This document shows positions 55,228-64,000 of a stretch of DNA of 64,000 nt, in pieces. The notes under the pieces are model-generated. The model searched no databases. It saw only the letters and a list, made by a program, of their open reading frames with translations, and had not been told where the DNA came from. The stretch spans positions 29,724,499-29,788,498 of the forward strand of contig NC_135505.1 in NCBI RefSeq assembly GCF_052857255.1, given 5' to 3'. Positions within the stretch are counted from its first letter, which is position 1. Each line of letters opens with the position of its first letter. The translations under genes and the position numbers were made by a program. Origin of the DNA: Amblyomma americanum. Its lineage: Eukaryota; Arthropoda; Arachnida; Ixodida; Ixodidae.

Positions 55228-55875
55228 GTGCACCGTTTTACCGGTGTTCTCGTCTGGCGATGCGGTGTTTTAAAGCGGACGAACACGGATAAACCTCCCA
55301 TCTGGTGTCATTCGTGTTTAGTGTGTTTGGTGAGAATGCCGTTCCCCCGCGGGGAGGGGGAAAAAGTCGACGCCGCTCCGCGACATGTTTCTGGGAAACA
55401 AAGGTCAAAGCTGGACAGGGCAGGCATGAACTTTGCGACAGACGACCTATGCAACAAGGTGCAGGGAAACCACAAAGAAGAATGCGGTATCAAACACGCA
55501 GAAAGATTTGTCCCGTGCAAAAGGGGGGTTGTTTACCGTATACCCCTGCCCTGCAGCAAAAGCTACATCGGACAAACTGGACGTTGTGTAAATGTCAGAC
55601 TTCAGGAGCACCACTCAGGAGTAGGCGCATTGGCGGGGGGAGAGCATGTGGCCGACCATTGTCGCCACTGCCGTGGTTGCACGCCTCGGTTCCGCAATAC
55701 CACTATCCTCAACACGTTCGGTTCTAAACTAAGGAGAGAAGTGTATGAGGCCTACTATATCGAGAAAGAATCCGGCTCGTCTGTCAGCAAAACCTCGGTA
55801 AACCTGTCCGATAAAGAGTATTCATATCTAGATTGCATGATGGCTCGTACACGGCTGCGCCCAAGTGTTACGTGA
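55228..55875 (+). CDS. PLE GIY-YIG endonuclease domain
   Basis: 215-codon open frame without stop. GIY-YIG core: CKRGVVYRIPLPCSKSYIGQ, GRCVNVRLQEHHSGV, HVADHCRHCRGC and REVYEAYYIEKESGSSVSKT. Upstream KHAERFVPC matches the linker end of other PLE copies. The stop is TGA at 55,873. The ATG at 55,228 is outside the homology; the original polyprotein start is missing, so this is a fragment even though the frame is open. It would be an endonuclease alone, without RT. Confidence 0.7.
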   Translation: MHRFTGVLVWRCGVLKRTNTDKPPIWCHSCLVCLVRMPFPRGEGEKVDAAPRHVSGKQRSKLDRAGMNFATDDLCNKVQGNHKEECGIKHAERFVPCKRGVVYRIPLPCSKSYIGQTGRCVNVRLQEHHSGVGALAGGEHVADHCRHCRGCTPRFRNTTILNTFGSKLRREVYEAYYIEKESGSSVSKTSVNLSDKEYSYLDCMMARTRLRPSVT

Positions 55876-56020
55876 TAATCGTTTGTTCTGTTGACACGTG
55901 ATTACGATGATTGTATAAATGCGACACACTGTTGAAATAAATCAGTTGAAGTTCCGCGCTCTGTCCATATGGTTTCTTCCTCGTCCCTTGTCTTTTTTTG
56001 CGCGGTTTCAAGATGCACTC
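55228..56020 (+). mobile_element. PLE 3' fragment with open GIY-YIG frame
   Basis: 5'-truncated PLE: linker and GIY-YIG endonuclease, then tail with GTTGAAATAAATCAGTTGAA and CTCGTCCCTTGTCTTTTTTTG. It lies about 200 bp upstream of the candidate host-gene start, in divergent orientation. Confidence 0.7.
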
Positions 56021-56089
56021 AAGCTGTCAATGGCAGCTTTTCCGCCTGATGACCCCCAACAAGTCGTTGAAAATAAAGGTATTTAATTG

Positions 56090-56362
56090 AAAATTGAATT
56101 AAATTTTGACAAATGTCTTGGTGCTGTTGATGCCTATGACGACAGCATGCAGCAGGGGTGGAAAGGTCACACCGACACGCTCCCGCGCCTTTCTGTCTTT
56201 GCAAACACGCTCTTGTGCATACCAGCTACAAGTACAAGCAGTCAGAGAAACTTCAGTGCCGCTGGTTAAATAATTTATGAGCGCGGAACCTCCATGAAGC
56301 CAGAATCTTAACACAACCTTTTGTTTGTGCACAAACACAAAAACTTGTAGCTTAGCCATTTT
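56090..56362 (+). pseudogene. hAT transposase C-terminal (dimerisation) fragment
   Basis: LPRLSVFANTLLCIPATSTS, QRNFSAAG is the hallmark of the hAT C-terminal dimerisation region (usual ending ERvFSxAG). TAA follows at 56,267; after it the frame still reads RGTSMKPES...LLFVHK, like the end of hAT proteins. Only this last part is present; the DDE core is absent. Confidence 0.75.
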
Positions 56363-57070
56363 TGAATAAAACTAGAATATTAAACAACATACGCTTTTAT
56401 TTCTCGTGTCCCGGCATAAGAGGTGCAGCAAGTAAAACTTTCATGTGCACTTTGCGCCCTCATAGATTCACCTACTTGTAATACTAGGGAGGGAATTCTC
56501 TCCACAAACCAAAGTTTCGACAAAAGAACAGGAAACCATAGGAAGTCAAGCTCCCTAGTCAAAACCTTGGTCAGCAGCTTTTGTCTCTCCCGGCCTACCA
56601 CCGTTCAATTTGTGCTGGGAAGAACAGCTTCTATCTGCCATGGGCGTCAATACACATGAGGAGTCCAATCGGCCGCAAAAGTTAACAGAATGCGAAAGTG
56701 AGGAAATAACTTTATTGCGGCGCTCTCACGCGAGACATTTCTTGAAATCTGCAGGTATAAAGAAAGACTATTTCAAACACTGGCCCCAATACCATGCCAC
56801 TGGTCCCGAGGTAGCACAGCAGCAAAACTGTTCCCGAGCATACGCATTCTGTAAACTTTTGCTCGTGCCTGCTCCTTTGACGAAGCTACCATTGATACAG
56901 ATGATTCAGAAGCAGTTGTAGGTGCGTCCTCCATCTATGTTATCTCCTTCTAAGGTTCCCTTGATTTAAAACAAAAAATGCATACACTGTAGGACAAAGC
57001 TCCCGCTAATACTTATATATACCCCATCCCGCGTCACCAGCGCTCAGATCTCATGACTCCATTTGACGCT
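56363..57070. other. Unassigned sequence
   Basis: Short frames on both strands without motifs. It separates the hAT and RTE fragments. Confidence 0.35.
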
Positions 57071-57090
57071 CCCCCCCCCCCCCCCCCCCC
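57071..57090. repeat. Poly-C tract (20 C)
   Basis: Twenty uninterrupted C at the 3' limit of an RTE fragment (poly-G on the element strand). Confidence 0.95.
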
Positions 57091-58033
57091 GTGCTTCGTT
57101 TAACTTCCCTTGGAAACCACTCACTTACCCTGAGTGACCATTGGTGCGGCTTTACCTGACTTCCCCGTGTCTATTTTCTCTTCTTCACCACAGCTATCAC
57201 AACCTCTCAGTTCTCTGAGCCACCCTGCTCTCTTCCTGTCTCTTAGCGTTACACCTTTCATTTTATTGCACATCGTTCGCTGCGCTGTCCCCAAAGATTA
57301 AGCTTAATACTTCTATCCTTTTCGTTAGCCTCCACGTTTTGCCTCATATGTGAGTGCTGGTTGTGCCAGTCATGTATACTTTCTTCCGTACATACGTTCC
57401 TAATTAAACTGCTAGTATTTAAGATGTTAGTACCTACCAAATTCACTCCACACCATACCAATTTTTCTATAGCCGTTTCCTACGCATAGTCCGGATATGT
57501 GGCCACTACTTAAATTTAATTTACGTATTGTCTTGCACCTCCATGCCCATCGCCGCCCATCGTAAAATGTTGGTCCTTCCCAGGCTGTTGAGCGTTAGTT
57601 TGAGTCTTATTAATCTTTAACCCCATCGTCCTGCTTTGAGTGTTCAAGTTCTCAGTCATGAGCTATAATTTGACTCCTGAGATACGTAGGATGGCAGTGC
57701 CATTAACGAATCAGATATTACTAAGGCGCTCTCCACTAACTTTTCTCCCCAGTTCTTAAGAATGCAAGATTCTCAATATCTCTTAAGAATTCGCGGTGAT
57801 AGCAATGGCGAGACTGAGCCGCCTTGCTTGACAACCGTGATGTTTGGTATAGCGAACAGCTGGAAGTGCACTGTGAATAAATTCAGCAGCGATGTTTTTG
57901 TACTGTATTTTAGTATCTTTAAATGTTTTATTATTAGCCATTTATAATATTTCTTTCCTTTGTCAAAGTATGAGCTAATTTTTAGAATGAACAAACTTTT
58001 TAAGTCGTCTACACAACCATTGTTTTTCAGCAT
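57091..58033 (-). mobile_element. RTE-type LINE fragment (RT end)
   Basis: Minus strand: FAIPNITVVKQGGSVSPLL (compare VRQGDTISPMLF of the copy at 62 kb), SRTMGLKINKTQTNA, a KDQHFTMGG segment, CNKMKGVTLRDRKRAGWL and KWFPREVKRS, each matching the RTE at 62.0-62.8 kb in order. The frame is heavily broken. The FADD catalytic box is not readable. Confidence 0.65.
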
Positions 58034-60073
58034 TTTTGCAAAATTCGTCAGGAAACAATTTTTCTATGCCCTGAGCTTGGCACATGATAGCCTCCGATGC
58101 TTACGCGCCACTAAATCCAACTAAACTAAACGAATCCAGAGAACAGGCTTTAAGCAGCTGTCTATGAAATATAATTATCGTGCGTGTGGACACTACCGAA
58201 AAACTCCAACTGTTATCTTTTTCTCGATATAAGACGCTGAACGCGTAAGCCGAAAGAGTGGATTCAGTTAGAAGAACGTATTTCTGCATTAATACATTCC
58301 TTTCACCTTAAAGGGTACAAAAGTTTCCTAAGTGGAAGCCTTTCCATCGGTCATCGTGTTTGTGACTACGCCAAGTATGTTAGCATTTTCGTTGCATCGG
58401 CCCTCACTCAAGTTTGCACGACGGAAGAGGAGACGGGATATGTGCAGCCCTTGCCCAAGAGCAGCAGGAGCATGAACCGACATTTCTAATGCCAGCCGCT
58501 TTCTCTGCCACCGGTCGAAATTAATCTAGTACTGAACGCGACTGTTTGCATCTTGAGTGACTGTTGTTCAACTCCGCCTTTCGTTGTTTGTTCTTCTTGG
58601 CTTGGCCCATGGGCCGCCTTCGTCTTTTTGTTTCGCGCCTTCGCGGGTACTCGGCCTATAATGAACATGCATAAGAATACACCTTTACGTTGCAGTACAA
58701 TGCATTATTTTGCATTATAACCACGCACACAAGTCAGCGTGCATTAGGTGACCGCACCTGGCACCGCTCCCCTTGGCGACGCCACTGACCAAGGGCGTTA
58801 GATTTCGCTTCCTTTGGCGATCTAGACAGCGTTGCCTAATCATAGCGTCATTTTTTATCGCTTCTGAACGCGAGGGCGCCGTGGTACCCACTCGCTGTAA
58901 GCGTTTCACATTCCGGCTAATTAGGGATCTTATTTTAAACTCGGAAACAATCCTCTGGGCTTCCTCTGTATAGCACGCCTTATGTTGCACAAGAGTTGTT
59001 GACATTTGAGACCTTTCGTGGCTTCATTTGAAGGAATATCATTCGTTTGTGCTGTTCCAAGTCATTACGTTTGCATCAGCCAACCTGACACTAAAGCTTC
59101 GAATGCAGCACTTGCAAAGAACAACTCTCGAAAGTTGTTTTGACTTCTGATGCAGGTGGTGTCTGAGCAGCACGATTATAAACAAAAAAGCTCCAGGAAT
59201 CGTTCAGCACTCATTACAGCTAAGCGCAAAGGGCAATAAACCGCGAACAATTATTTTTAAAACGCCAACAATGTGTTACCTTTTCCTTTTGAGCCTTTGT
59301 TCCTAAATACAGAATGAATAATGAATGTTTTTTTCATCGTTTATTCTGAGAAGTGTTCCTGCGCTATATTATTTTTTGTTTTCATTTTTTTCCCTCCCTT
59401 ACATATATATCAGACGACATCGCTTAACACCGCTCATTCCAGAAGTCGCAGCGTGCTTGATTTCCAAAATAGTTCATTCGCGTTTCTGAATACGCTTTTC
59501 CACGTGGCCTGTCCTGCTCTGGACCAACTGGTAAGCTCTCGCCGCTCCGTTTTCTTATATAAGCTCTATTATCTCTATCACTGCAGTATTTTGTAGCGTG
59601 AGCGACACTGGCCGAGGTTGAGCCCTTTCGCGTGGCTCCTGGAGAGCCGTGCTGCGCATGCGCGAGGAGAAGTGACGTAACACGGCGCACGGCCGCCGCC
59701 GCCGCGCGCGCCTAGCCGGTCTGCGCATTACAGAGTGACGTCATAGCCGCGGCAGACGCACTGGCGCCGGCGCGTGCCCAGCTGTGCGCCTCCATTGCGC
59801 AGTAGCCAAGTCTGACGCTGCGCCGGAGCCGCTTGATAACGCCTCTCATTTTGTGCGCATGCGCAGAGGCATCAGTGGAAGTATCCATATAGCAGGGCGT
59901 TTGCCACGGTGGTATAGCCATGGAGAAGGAGAGCGAAATTGCTGCTCAGCGGCTCAGCATAGCTCACGCTAAGTAAATCCTGGCATAGCCGAACTAAGCC
60001 ACTGCTAATTTTTTTTACTTTCAGTATTATACATGCAAACACTTAAACTTTTTAAAGCGACTTGTTGGCACGT
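58034..60073. other. Unassigned; CpG-rich island near 59.6-60.0 kb
   Basis: 58,034-59,590 has no recognised gene. 59,600-59,980 is CpG-rich with TGACGTAA and TGACGTCA (CRE-like), and GCGCATGCGC-like palindromes (NRF1-like), followed by a short frame MEKESEIAAQRLSIAHAK at 59,920. It could be a promoter region or a GC-rich repeat. Confidence 0.3.
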
Positions 60074-60099
60074 ATGATGCTCTAGAAGGTCATAGAAGG

Positions 60100-60828
60100 A
60101 CAGGGCGCCATTGGAATCTGAACCTGGCAACGTTTAACGCTAGAACTTTATCTAGTGAGGCTAGCCTAGCAGTGCTGTTAGAGAAACTGGCGGGAATTAA
60201 ATAGGGTGTGATAGGGATTAGCAAAGTTAGGAGGGCAGGTGAGGCGTATACAGTACTGAAGGACGGACACATACTGTGCTATCGCGGATGAGAGGATACA
60301 CGAGAACGAAGTGTGGGATTCCTCATTAATCTGGATATAGCTGGCAACGTAGAGGAGTTCTATAGTATTATCGAGAGGGTAGCAGCTGTAGTAATTCGTC
60401 TGAATGGGAGGTACAAGCTGAAAGTGGTGCAGGCCTACGCGCCCACATCCAGCCATGATGACCAGACCGTTAAAAGTTTCTATGAGGACGTAGAATCTGC
60501 AATGAATAAAGTAAAATCACAGCACACTGTACTGACGGGCGACTTCAATGCGAAGGTGGGCAAGAAGCAGGCTGACGACCACGCGGTAGGTGACTATGGG
60601 ATAGGCTCTAGAAATAGCAGGGGAGAGTTATTATTCGAATTCGCGGATAGAAATCATTTACGGATCATGAATACCTTCTTCCGCGAACGAGAAAACAGGA
60701 AGTGGACCTGGAAGAGCCCAAATGGTGAAACTAAAAATGAAATCGACTTCATACTATGCTCTAAACCTGGCATCATTCAGGATGTGACCGTCCTCAAAAA
60801 GTGCGTTGTAGCGACCACAGGATGGTAA
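60100..60828 (+). pseudogene. RTE endonuclease domain
   Basis: LATFNARTLSSEASLAVLLE at the start, RRAGEAYTVLKDGHILCYRG, then the open frame 60,313-60,828: VGFLINLDIAGNVEEF, KLKVVQAYAPTSSHDDQ, TVLTGDFNAKVG, NSRGELLFEFADRNHLRIMN, WTWKSPNGETKNEIDFILC. The last catalytic block (SDHRMV) lies in the next frame after a shift near 60,805. Stops at about 60,199 and 60,288 cut the N-terminal part. The catalytic residues are preserved. Confidence 0.8.
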
Positions 60829-62006
60829 GGTCTCCAATAAGCTTAGACTTGAAGAGGGAACGGAAGAAGCTAGTGAAGAGAAAGACCATTAACGAGTTAG
60901 CCGTAAGAGGGAAAGTACAAGAGTTTAGGATAGCGCTGCAAAACAGATATTCGGCTTTAACTGAGGAAGAAGATCTTGATGTTCGTACAATGCACGATAA
61001 TCTGACATCAATAATTACGGAGTGCGCAGTAAAAGTAGGTGGTAGGACAGTTCGACAGGATACCGGAAAGCTATCTCAGATGACAAAAGATCTGATTAAC
61101 AAGCGCCAAAGCATGAGGGCGTCTAACCCTACCGACAGAATAGACCTAACAGAGCTATCAAAGTTAATAAATAAGCGCAAGATAGTTGACATAAAGAAGT
61201 TTAATATGGAAAGAATCGAGCATGCTCTAAAGAACGGAGGAAGCCTAAGAGCAGTGAAGAGGAAACTAGGCATAGGTAAAAATCAGATGTATGCCTTAAG
61301 AGACAAGCAGGGCAATGTCATTAGCAATATGGATAAGATAGTTAATGTAGCCGGAGAGTTTTACGCAGACCTGTACAGTAGCCAATGTAATAAGAGCGTT
61401 AATGAGAAAGACAGCAGTGCACAGCAATGCGTCATCCCGCCTGTAACGAAAGATGAAGTAAAGAAAGCTTTGGGAGCAATGAAAAGGGAAAAAGCAGCTG
61501 GGGAGGATCAGGTAACAGCAGATCTGTTGAAGGATGGAGGGGACATCGTGCTAGAAAAACTAGCCACCCTGTATACGCAATGCCTTATGACCTCAACTGT
61601 ACCAGAAGCTTGGAAGAATGCAAACGTTATCTTAATTCATAAAAAGGGAGACGCCAAGGACTTGAAAAATTACAGGAAGATCAGCTTACTATTCGTTGCC
61701 TACAAAGTATTAACTAAGGTAATTGCTAATAGAGTCAGGGCAACCTTAGACTTTAATCAACCAAATGATCAGGCAGGCTTTCGTAAACGATATTCCACAA
61801 TAGATCAAATTCACACTATCAATCAGGTGATAGAGAAATGCGCAGAATATAACCAACCTCTATACATAGTTTTCATTGATTACGAGAAAGCATTCGACTC
61901 AGTGGAAACCTCTGCAGTCATACAGGCATTGCGTAATCAGGGGGTAGAAGAGCCTTATGTCAAAATACTGGAAGATATATATATAGCAACTGCACAGCTA
62001 CTATAG
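60801..62006 (+). pseudogene. RTE linker and reverse transcriptase, first part
   Basis: 401-codon open frame. It begins with SDHRMVRSPISLDLKRERKK (end of endonuclease), the linker seen also in the 32-kb fragment, then RT: REKAAGEDQVTADLLKDGG, AWKNANVILIHKKGD, LKNYRKISLLFVAYKVLTKV, DQAGFRKRYSTIDQIHTI and motif A IVFIDYEKAFDSVETSAVI. The frame is lost at about 61,985 by a small indel after LEDIYIATAQ. The Met at 60,801 is internal. Confidence 0.8.
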
Positions 62007-62551
62007 TCCTCCATAAAGTCCGCAATAAAATTCCAATAAGGAAGGGCGTCAGGCAAGGAGACACGATCTCGCCAATGCTATTCACCGCCTGTTTACAGGA
62101 GGTATTCTGAGGTTTGAATTGGGAACAGTTGGGAATAAGAATGAATGGAGAATACCTAAATAATCTGCGATTCGCTGATGACATTGCCTTGCTGAGTCAC
62201 TCAGGAGGTCAACTGCAAATCATGATCAATGAGTTAGACCGGCAGAGCAGAACGATGGGTCTTAAAATTAACATGCAGAAAACCAAGGTAAGGTTCAACA
62301 GCCTAGCAAGGGAAAAACAGTTCACAATTGGCAGCGAGAGCCTAGAAGTTGTCACGGAATACGTCTACTTAGGGCAGGTAGTGACAGCTGATCCGGATCA
62401 TGAGAGGGAGATAACTAGAAGGATAAGAATGGGGTGGAGCGCATATGGCAGGTTCTCGCAGATCATGATTGGCAGTTTACCAATTTCCCTCAAGAGAAAA
62501 GTGCACAACAGCTTTCTCTTCCCGGTACTCGCCTACGGGGCAGAAACATGA
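61995..62551 (+). pseudogene. RTE reverse transcriptase, catalytic part
   Basis: Shifted frame: TIVLHKVRNKIPIRKGVRQG, DTISPMLFTACLQEVF, TGA at 62,108 where a sense codon is expected, then LRFADDIALLSHSGGQL (motif C, FADD intact), SRTMGLKINMQKTKV, VVTEYVYLGQVVTADPDHER, NSFLFPVLAYGAET and TGA at 62,549. The catalytic box is sound, but two stops in this part and a frameshift before it prevent a full product. Confidence 0.8.
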
Positions 62552-62930
62552 AGGCTAGCGAAAATAGTTCAGCTTAAGTTAAGAACAACAAAGCGAGTCA
62601 TGGAAAGAAAAAATAATAGCTGTAACGGTAAGAGACCGGAAGCGGGCAGAGTGGGTGAGGGAACCAACGCGGGTTAATGACATCCTAGCCGAAATCAGGA
62701 GAAAGAAATGGGCTTGGGCAGGGCATGTGATGCGAAGGCAAGATAACCGCTGGTCCTTAAGGGTAACAAAGTGGATCCCAAGAGAAAGTAAGCGTAGCAG
62801 GGGGCGGCAGAATGTTAGGTGGGCGGATGATATTAAGAAGTTTGCAGGCAAAGGGTAGATGCAGCTGGCAAAGGATATGGTTAATTGGAGAGACGTGGGA
62901 GAGGCCTTTGCCCTGCAGTGTGTGTAGTAA
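62552..62930 (+). pseudogene. RTE ORF2 C-terminal region
   Basis: RDRKRAEWVREPTRVNDILA, RRKKWAWAGHVMRRQDNRWS, VTKWIPRESKRSRGRQNVRW and DDIKKFAGKG continue the typical RTE C-terminus in shifting frames. The stop lies near 62,928, directly before the (TGA)n tail. Confidence 0.75.
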
Positions 62931-62933
62931 AGC

Positions 62934-62977
<44 letters not shown>
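62934..62977. repeat. (GATGAT)n tail of RTE
   Basis: About 14 GAT units. On the opposite strand they encode poly-His and on this strand poly-Asp or poly-Met, none of which is a real protein. Confidence 0.9.
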
Positions 62978-62984
62978 CTCTAGA

Positions 62985-63689
62985 CTCAAGACAGGACTTT
63001 CATTCAAAACCTGTCAATAGACCTAACAGGGAAGCTGTTTTCTTCCCGCTGTGAGCATCATTTCGTAAACTTCGCGAAGTGGTGATCTAAGGCTAAACTG
63101 CTTAAGAGTGTTTTCTGAGAGTCATATATTTCTTAGAGTCATGCTTTTTTTTCTTTTTTGCGCATAAGTTTCAGTCTTATCTCCTAATTGTTTGTCTATT
63201 AAACCACTGTGAAATGTAATGCTCATTTCGTGTATTGCATCTTGCGCATTGGAGACAGGGTGCCTCGCGTGTATGCAGAAAAAAATTGTACTGGAGGGCA
63301 CGCAGAGCTAGATGATCGCCAAAAACTTATTACATGGCGATCTTTCAAGAAGTGATCTTTCATGGTCAAAAAACGACTTTGTTCTTCTGATTTAAATGAC
63401 TTGCTCTTTCTTTTCATCATTCAGTTTTCATGTTTTCTTTTTCGCCGCTTCCGCTCAAAACCAATAGGAAACGTCTGACTGAGGCCGTAGAAAAATGTGG
63501 TAAATGCCGGCGCACTATTGAAGGATGACAACGAGTACCTCTTTGTCTGAGTACACTTTGCTATCTTGAAGACTTTTATCAGAGCATATTTTTGCAACAT
63601 GCATGCCAGATCTATATTATGCCCATGGAAATGGTTCCACCCTAGAGTTAACCACGAGTTCAAAAATTTGGTTTTGAAAGCCTTGAATT
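62985..63689. other. Unassigned sequence
   Basis: A/T-rich, with no motif recognised; the right part may belong to the CR1-like element that follows. Confidence 0.35.
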
Positions 63690-64000
63690 TATTAAACTGT
63701 TATATCACGAGTGTGGAAACATTCGTGATACACTTTTGTTTTTCTTGGGGATACTCTAGTAGAGGGATTTGGTCATCCAGGGTTTCCTAAATTTTTAGGG
63801 AGCTCTGTTTGATCTAAAGGGAAGGCTTCATTATAGCATTTACGAAAGCTCTCGATAAATAGAGCATAGGCCCTATTTATATCCTGAGTTTCGTAAATGT
63901 CGTTCCAGCTTCGATTGTCAGTTAGTTGTTTAAATTTGGATAGTGTAACGTCTTGAACTTCTCGACATGTGCAATAGACTCTAGCACCAGAATGCGCATT
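63690..64000 (-). mobile_element. CR1-like LINE fragment, continues past window
   Basis: Minus strand: VQDVTLSKFKQLTDNRSWND, IYETQDINRAYALFIESFRK, CYNEAFPLDQTELP and, after a shift, RVSPRKTKVYHECF. This is the linker between endonuclease and RT in CR1/L2/Jockey-type LINEs. The 5' part lies beyond the window end; no RT follows on the left, so it is a fragment. Confidence 0.6.

Larger units (their letters stand above)
60087..62976 (+). mobile_element. RTE-type LINE with TSD and (TGA)n tail
   Basis: 2.9-kb 5'-truncated RTE element: endonuclease, RT and C-terminal region, ending in (GATGAT)n. ATGATGCTCTAGA occurs at 60,074-60,086 and 62,972-62,984; the ATGAT part merges with the tail, so the secure target duplication is GCTCTAGA. 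Endonuclease plus RT without RNase H, and a trinucleotide tail, are RTE features; motif details are unlike BovB. Lesions: stops in the endonuclease start, frameshifts near 60,805 and 61,985, TGA at 62,108 and 62,549. Confidence 0.8.

Noticed and set aside
60087..62976. BovB, the RTE known to be spread by ticks
   Set aside because: It is RTE-type, but its RT and endonuclease motifs differ from BovB; no horizontal-transfer claim can be made from sequence alone.
62579..63007. Minus-strand frame with a 15-residue poly-His run
   Set aside because: It is the reverse translation of the (GAT)n tail of the RTE element.

Overview
This window reads as nuclear DNA of a hard tick (Ixodidae, probably a metastriate genus). 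The main reason is two copies of a tRNA-derived SINE that I recognise as the tick SINE Ruka (30.7 kb and 47.8-48.1 kb). The surroundings also fit: Penelope-like elements (PLEs), RTE, CR1 and I-type LINEs, short-LTR Ty3/Gypsy elements, ZBED-like hAT remnants and long (TA)n arrays. Species cannot be decided from sequence alone. There is no bacterial, phage, plasmid or CRISPR-like content. Nearly every long reading frame belongs to a transposable element, and almost all are broken by stops or frameshifts.

Layout. 0.4-3.5 kb: decayed CR1-like LINE (-). 3.7-9.3 kb: nearly complete but inactivated I-type LINE (+) with ORF1, endonuclease, RT, RNase H and an HCCH finger. 11.8-13.4 kb: 5'-truncated PLE (+) bounded by a perfect 64-bp inverted repeat and a 13-bp target duplication. 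13.4-15.7 kb: short-LTR gag-only Gypsy element (-) carrying a 148-bp palindromic PLE-tail insertion. 15.7-19.8 kb: (TA)n arrays, a tRNA-like SINE, PLE debris, a GC-rich inverted-repeat element and a PLE with a long open RT-GIY-YIG frame (-). 19.8-23.2 kb: Gypsy element (-) with a SINE in its gag and an inverted LTR piece at its 3' end. 23.2-30.6 kb: mostly unassigned, with SINE and PLE fragments.

30.7-37.5 kb: Ruka, then a decayed Gypsy (+) split by an RTE element (-), which is itself split by an ORF1-only retroelement (33,198-35,064) with an exact 13-bp target duplication. 37.9-41.8 kb: PLE, Gypsy integrase and LTR fragments and a hAT transposase inverted duplication. 41.9-45.5 kb: second I-type LINE (+), cut in its RT by a PLE (45.5-47.0 kb) whose 5' part is inverted. 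47.8-49 kb: Ruka, three tandem 60-bp repeats and an inverted-repeat pair. 49-55 kb: the only TE-poor stretch; it holds a possible spliced host gene on the minus strand with a CpG-rich start near 55 kb. 55.2-58 kb: PLE, hAT and RTE fragments. 60.1-63.0 kb: RTE element (+) with target duplication and a (TGA)n tail. The last 300 bp enter another CR1-like LINE (-).

The genes do not form a pathway. The common theme is nested retrotransposition: PLE copies repeatedly carry inverted tails or inverted 5' segments, and many element ends lie exactly at (TA)n or ATAT sites. The strongest candidates for something undescribed are the PLE inverted-tail architecture, the ORF1-only element and the 148-bp PLE-tail palindrome.
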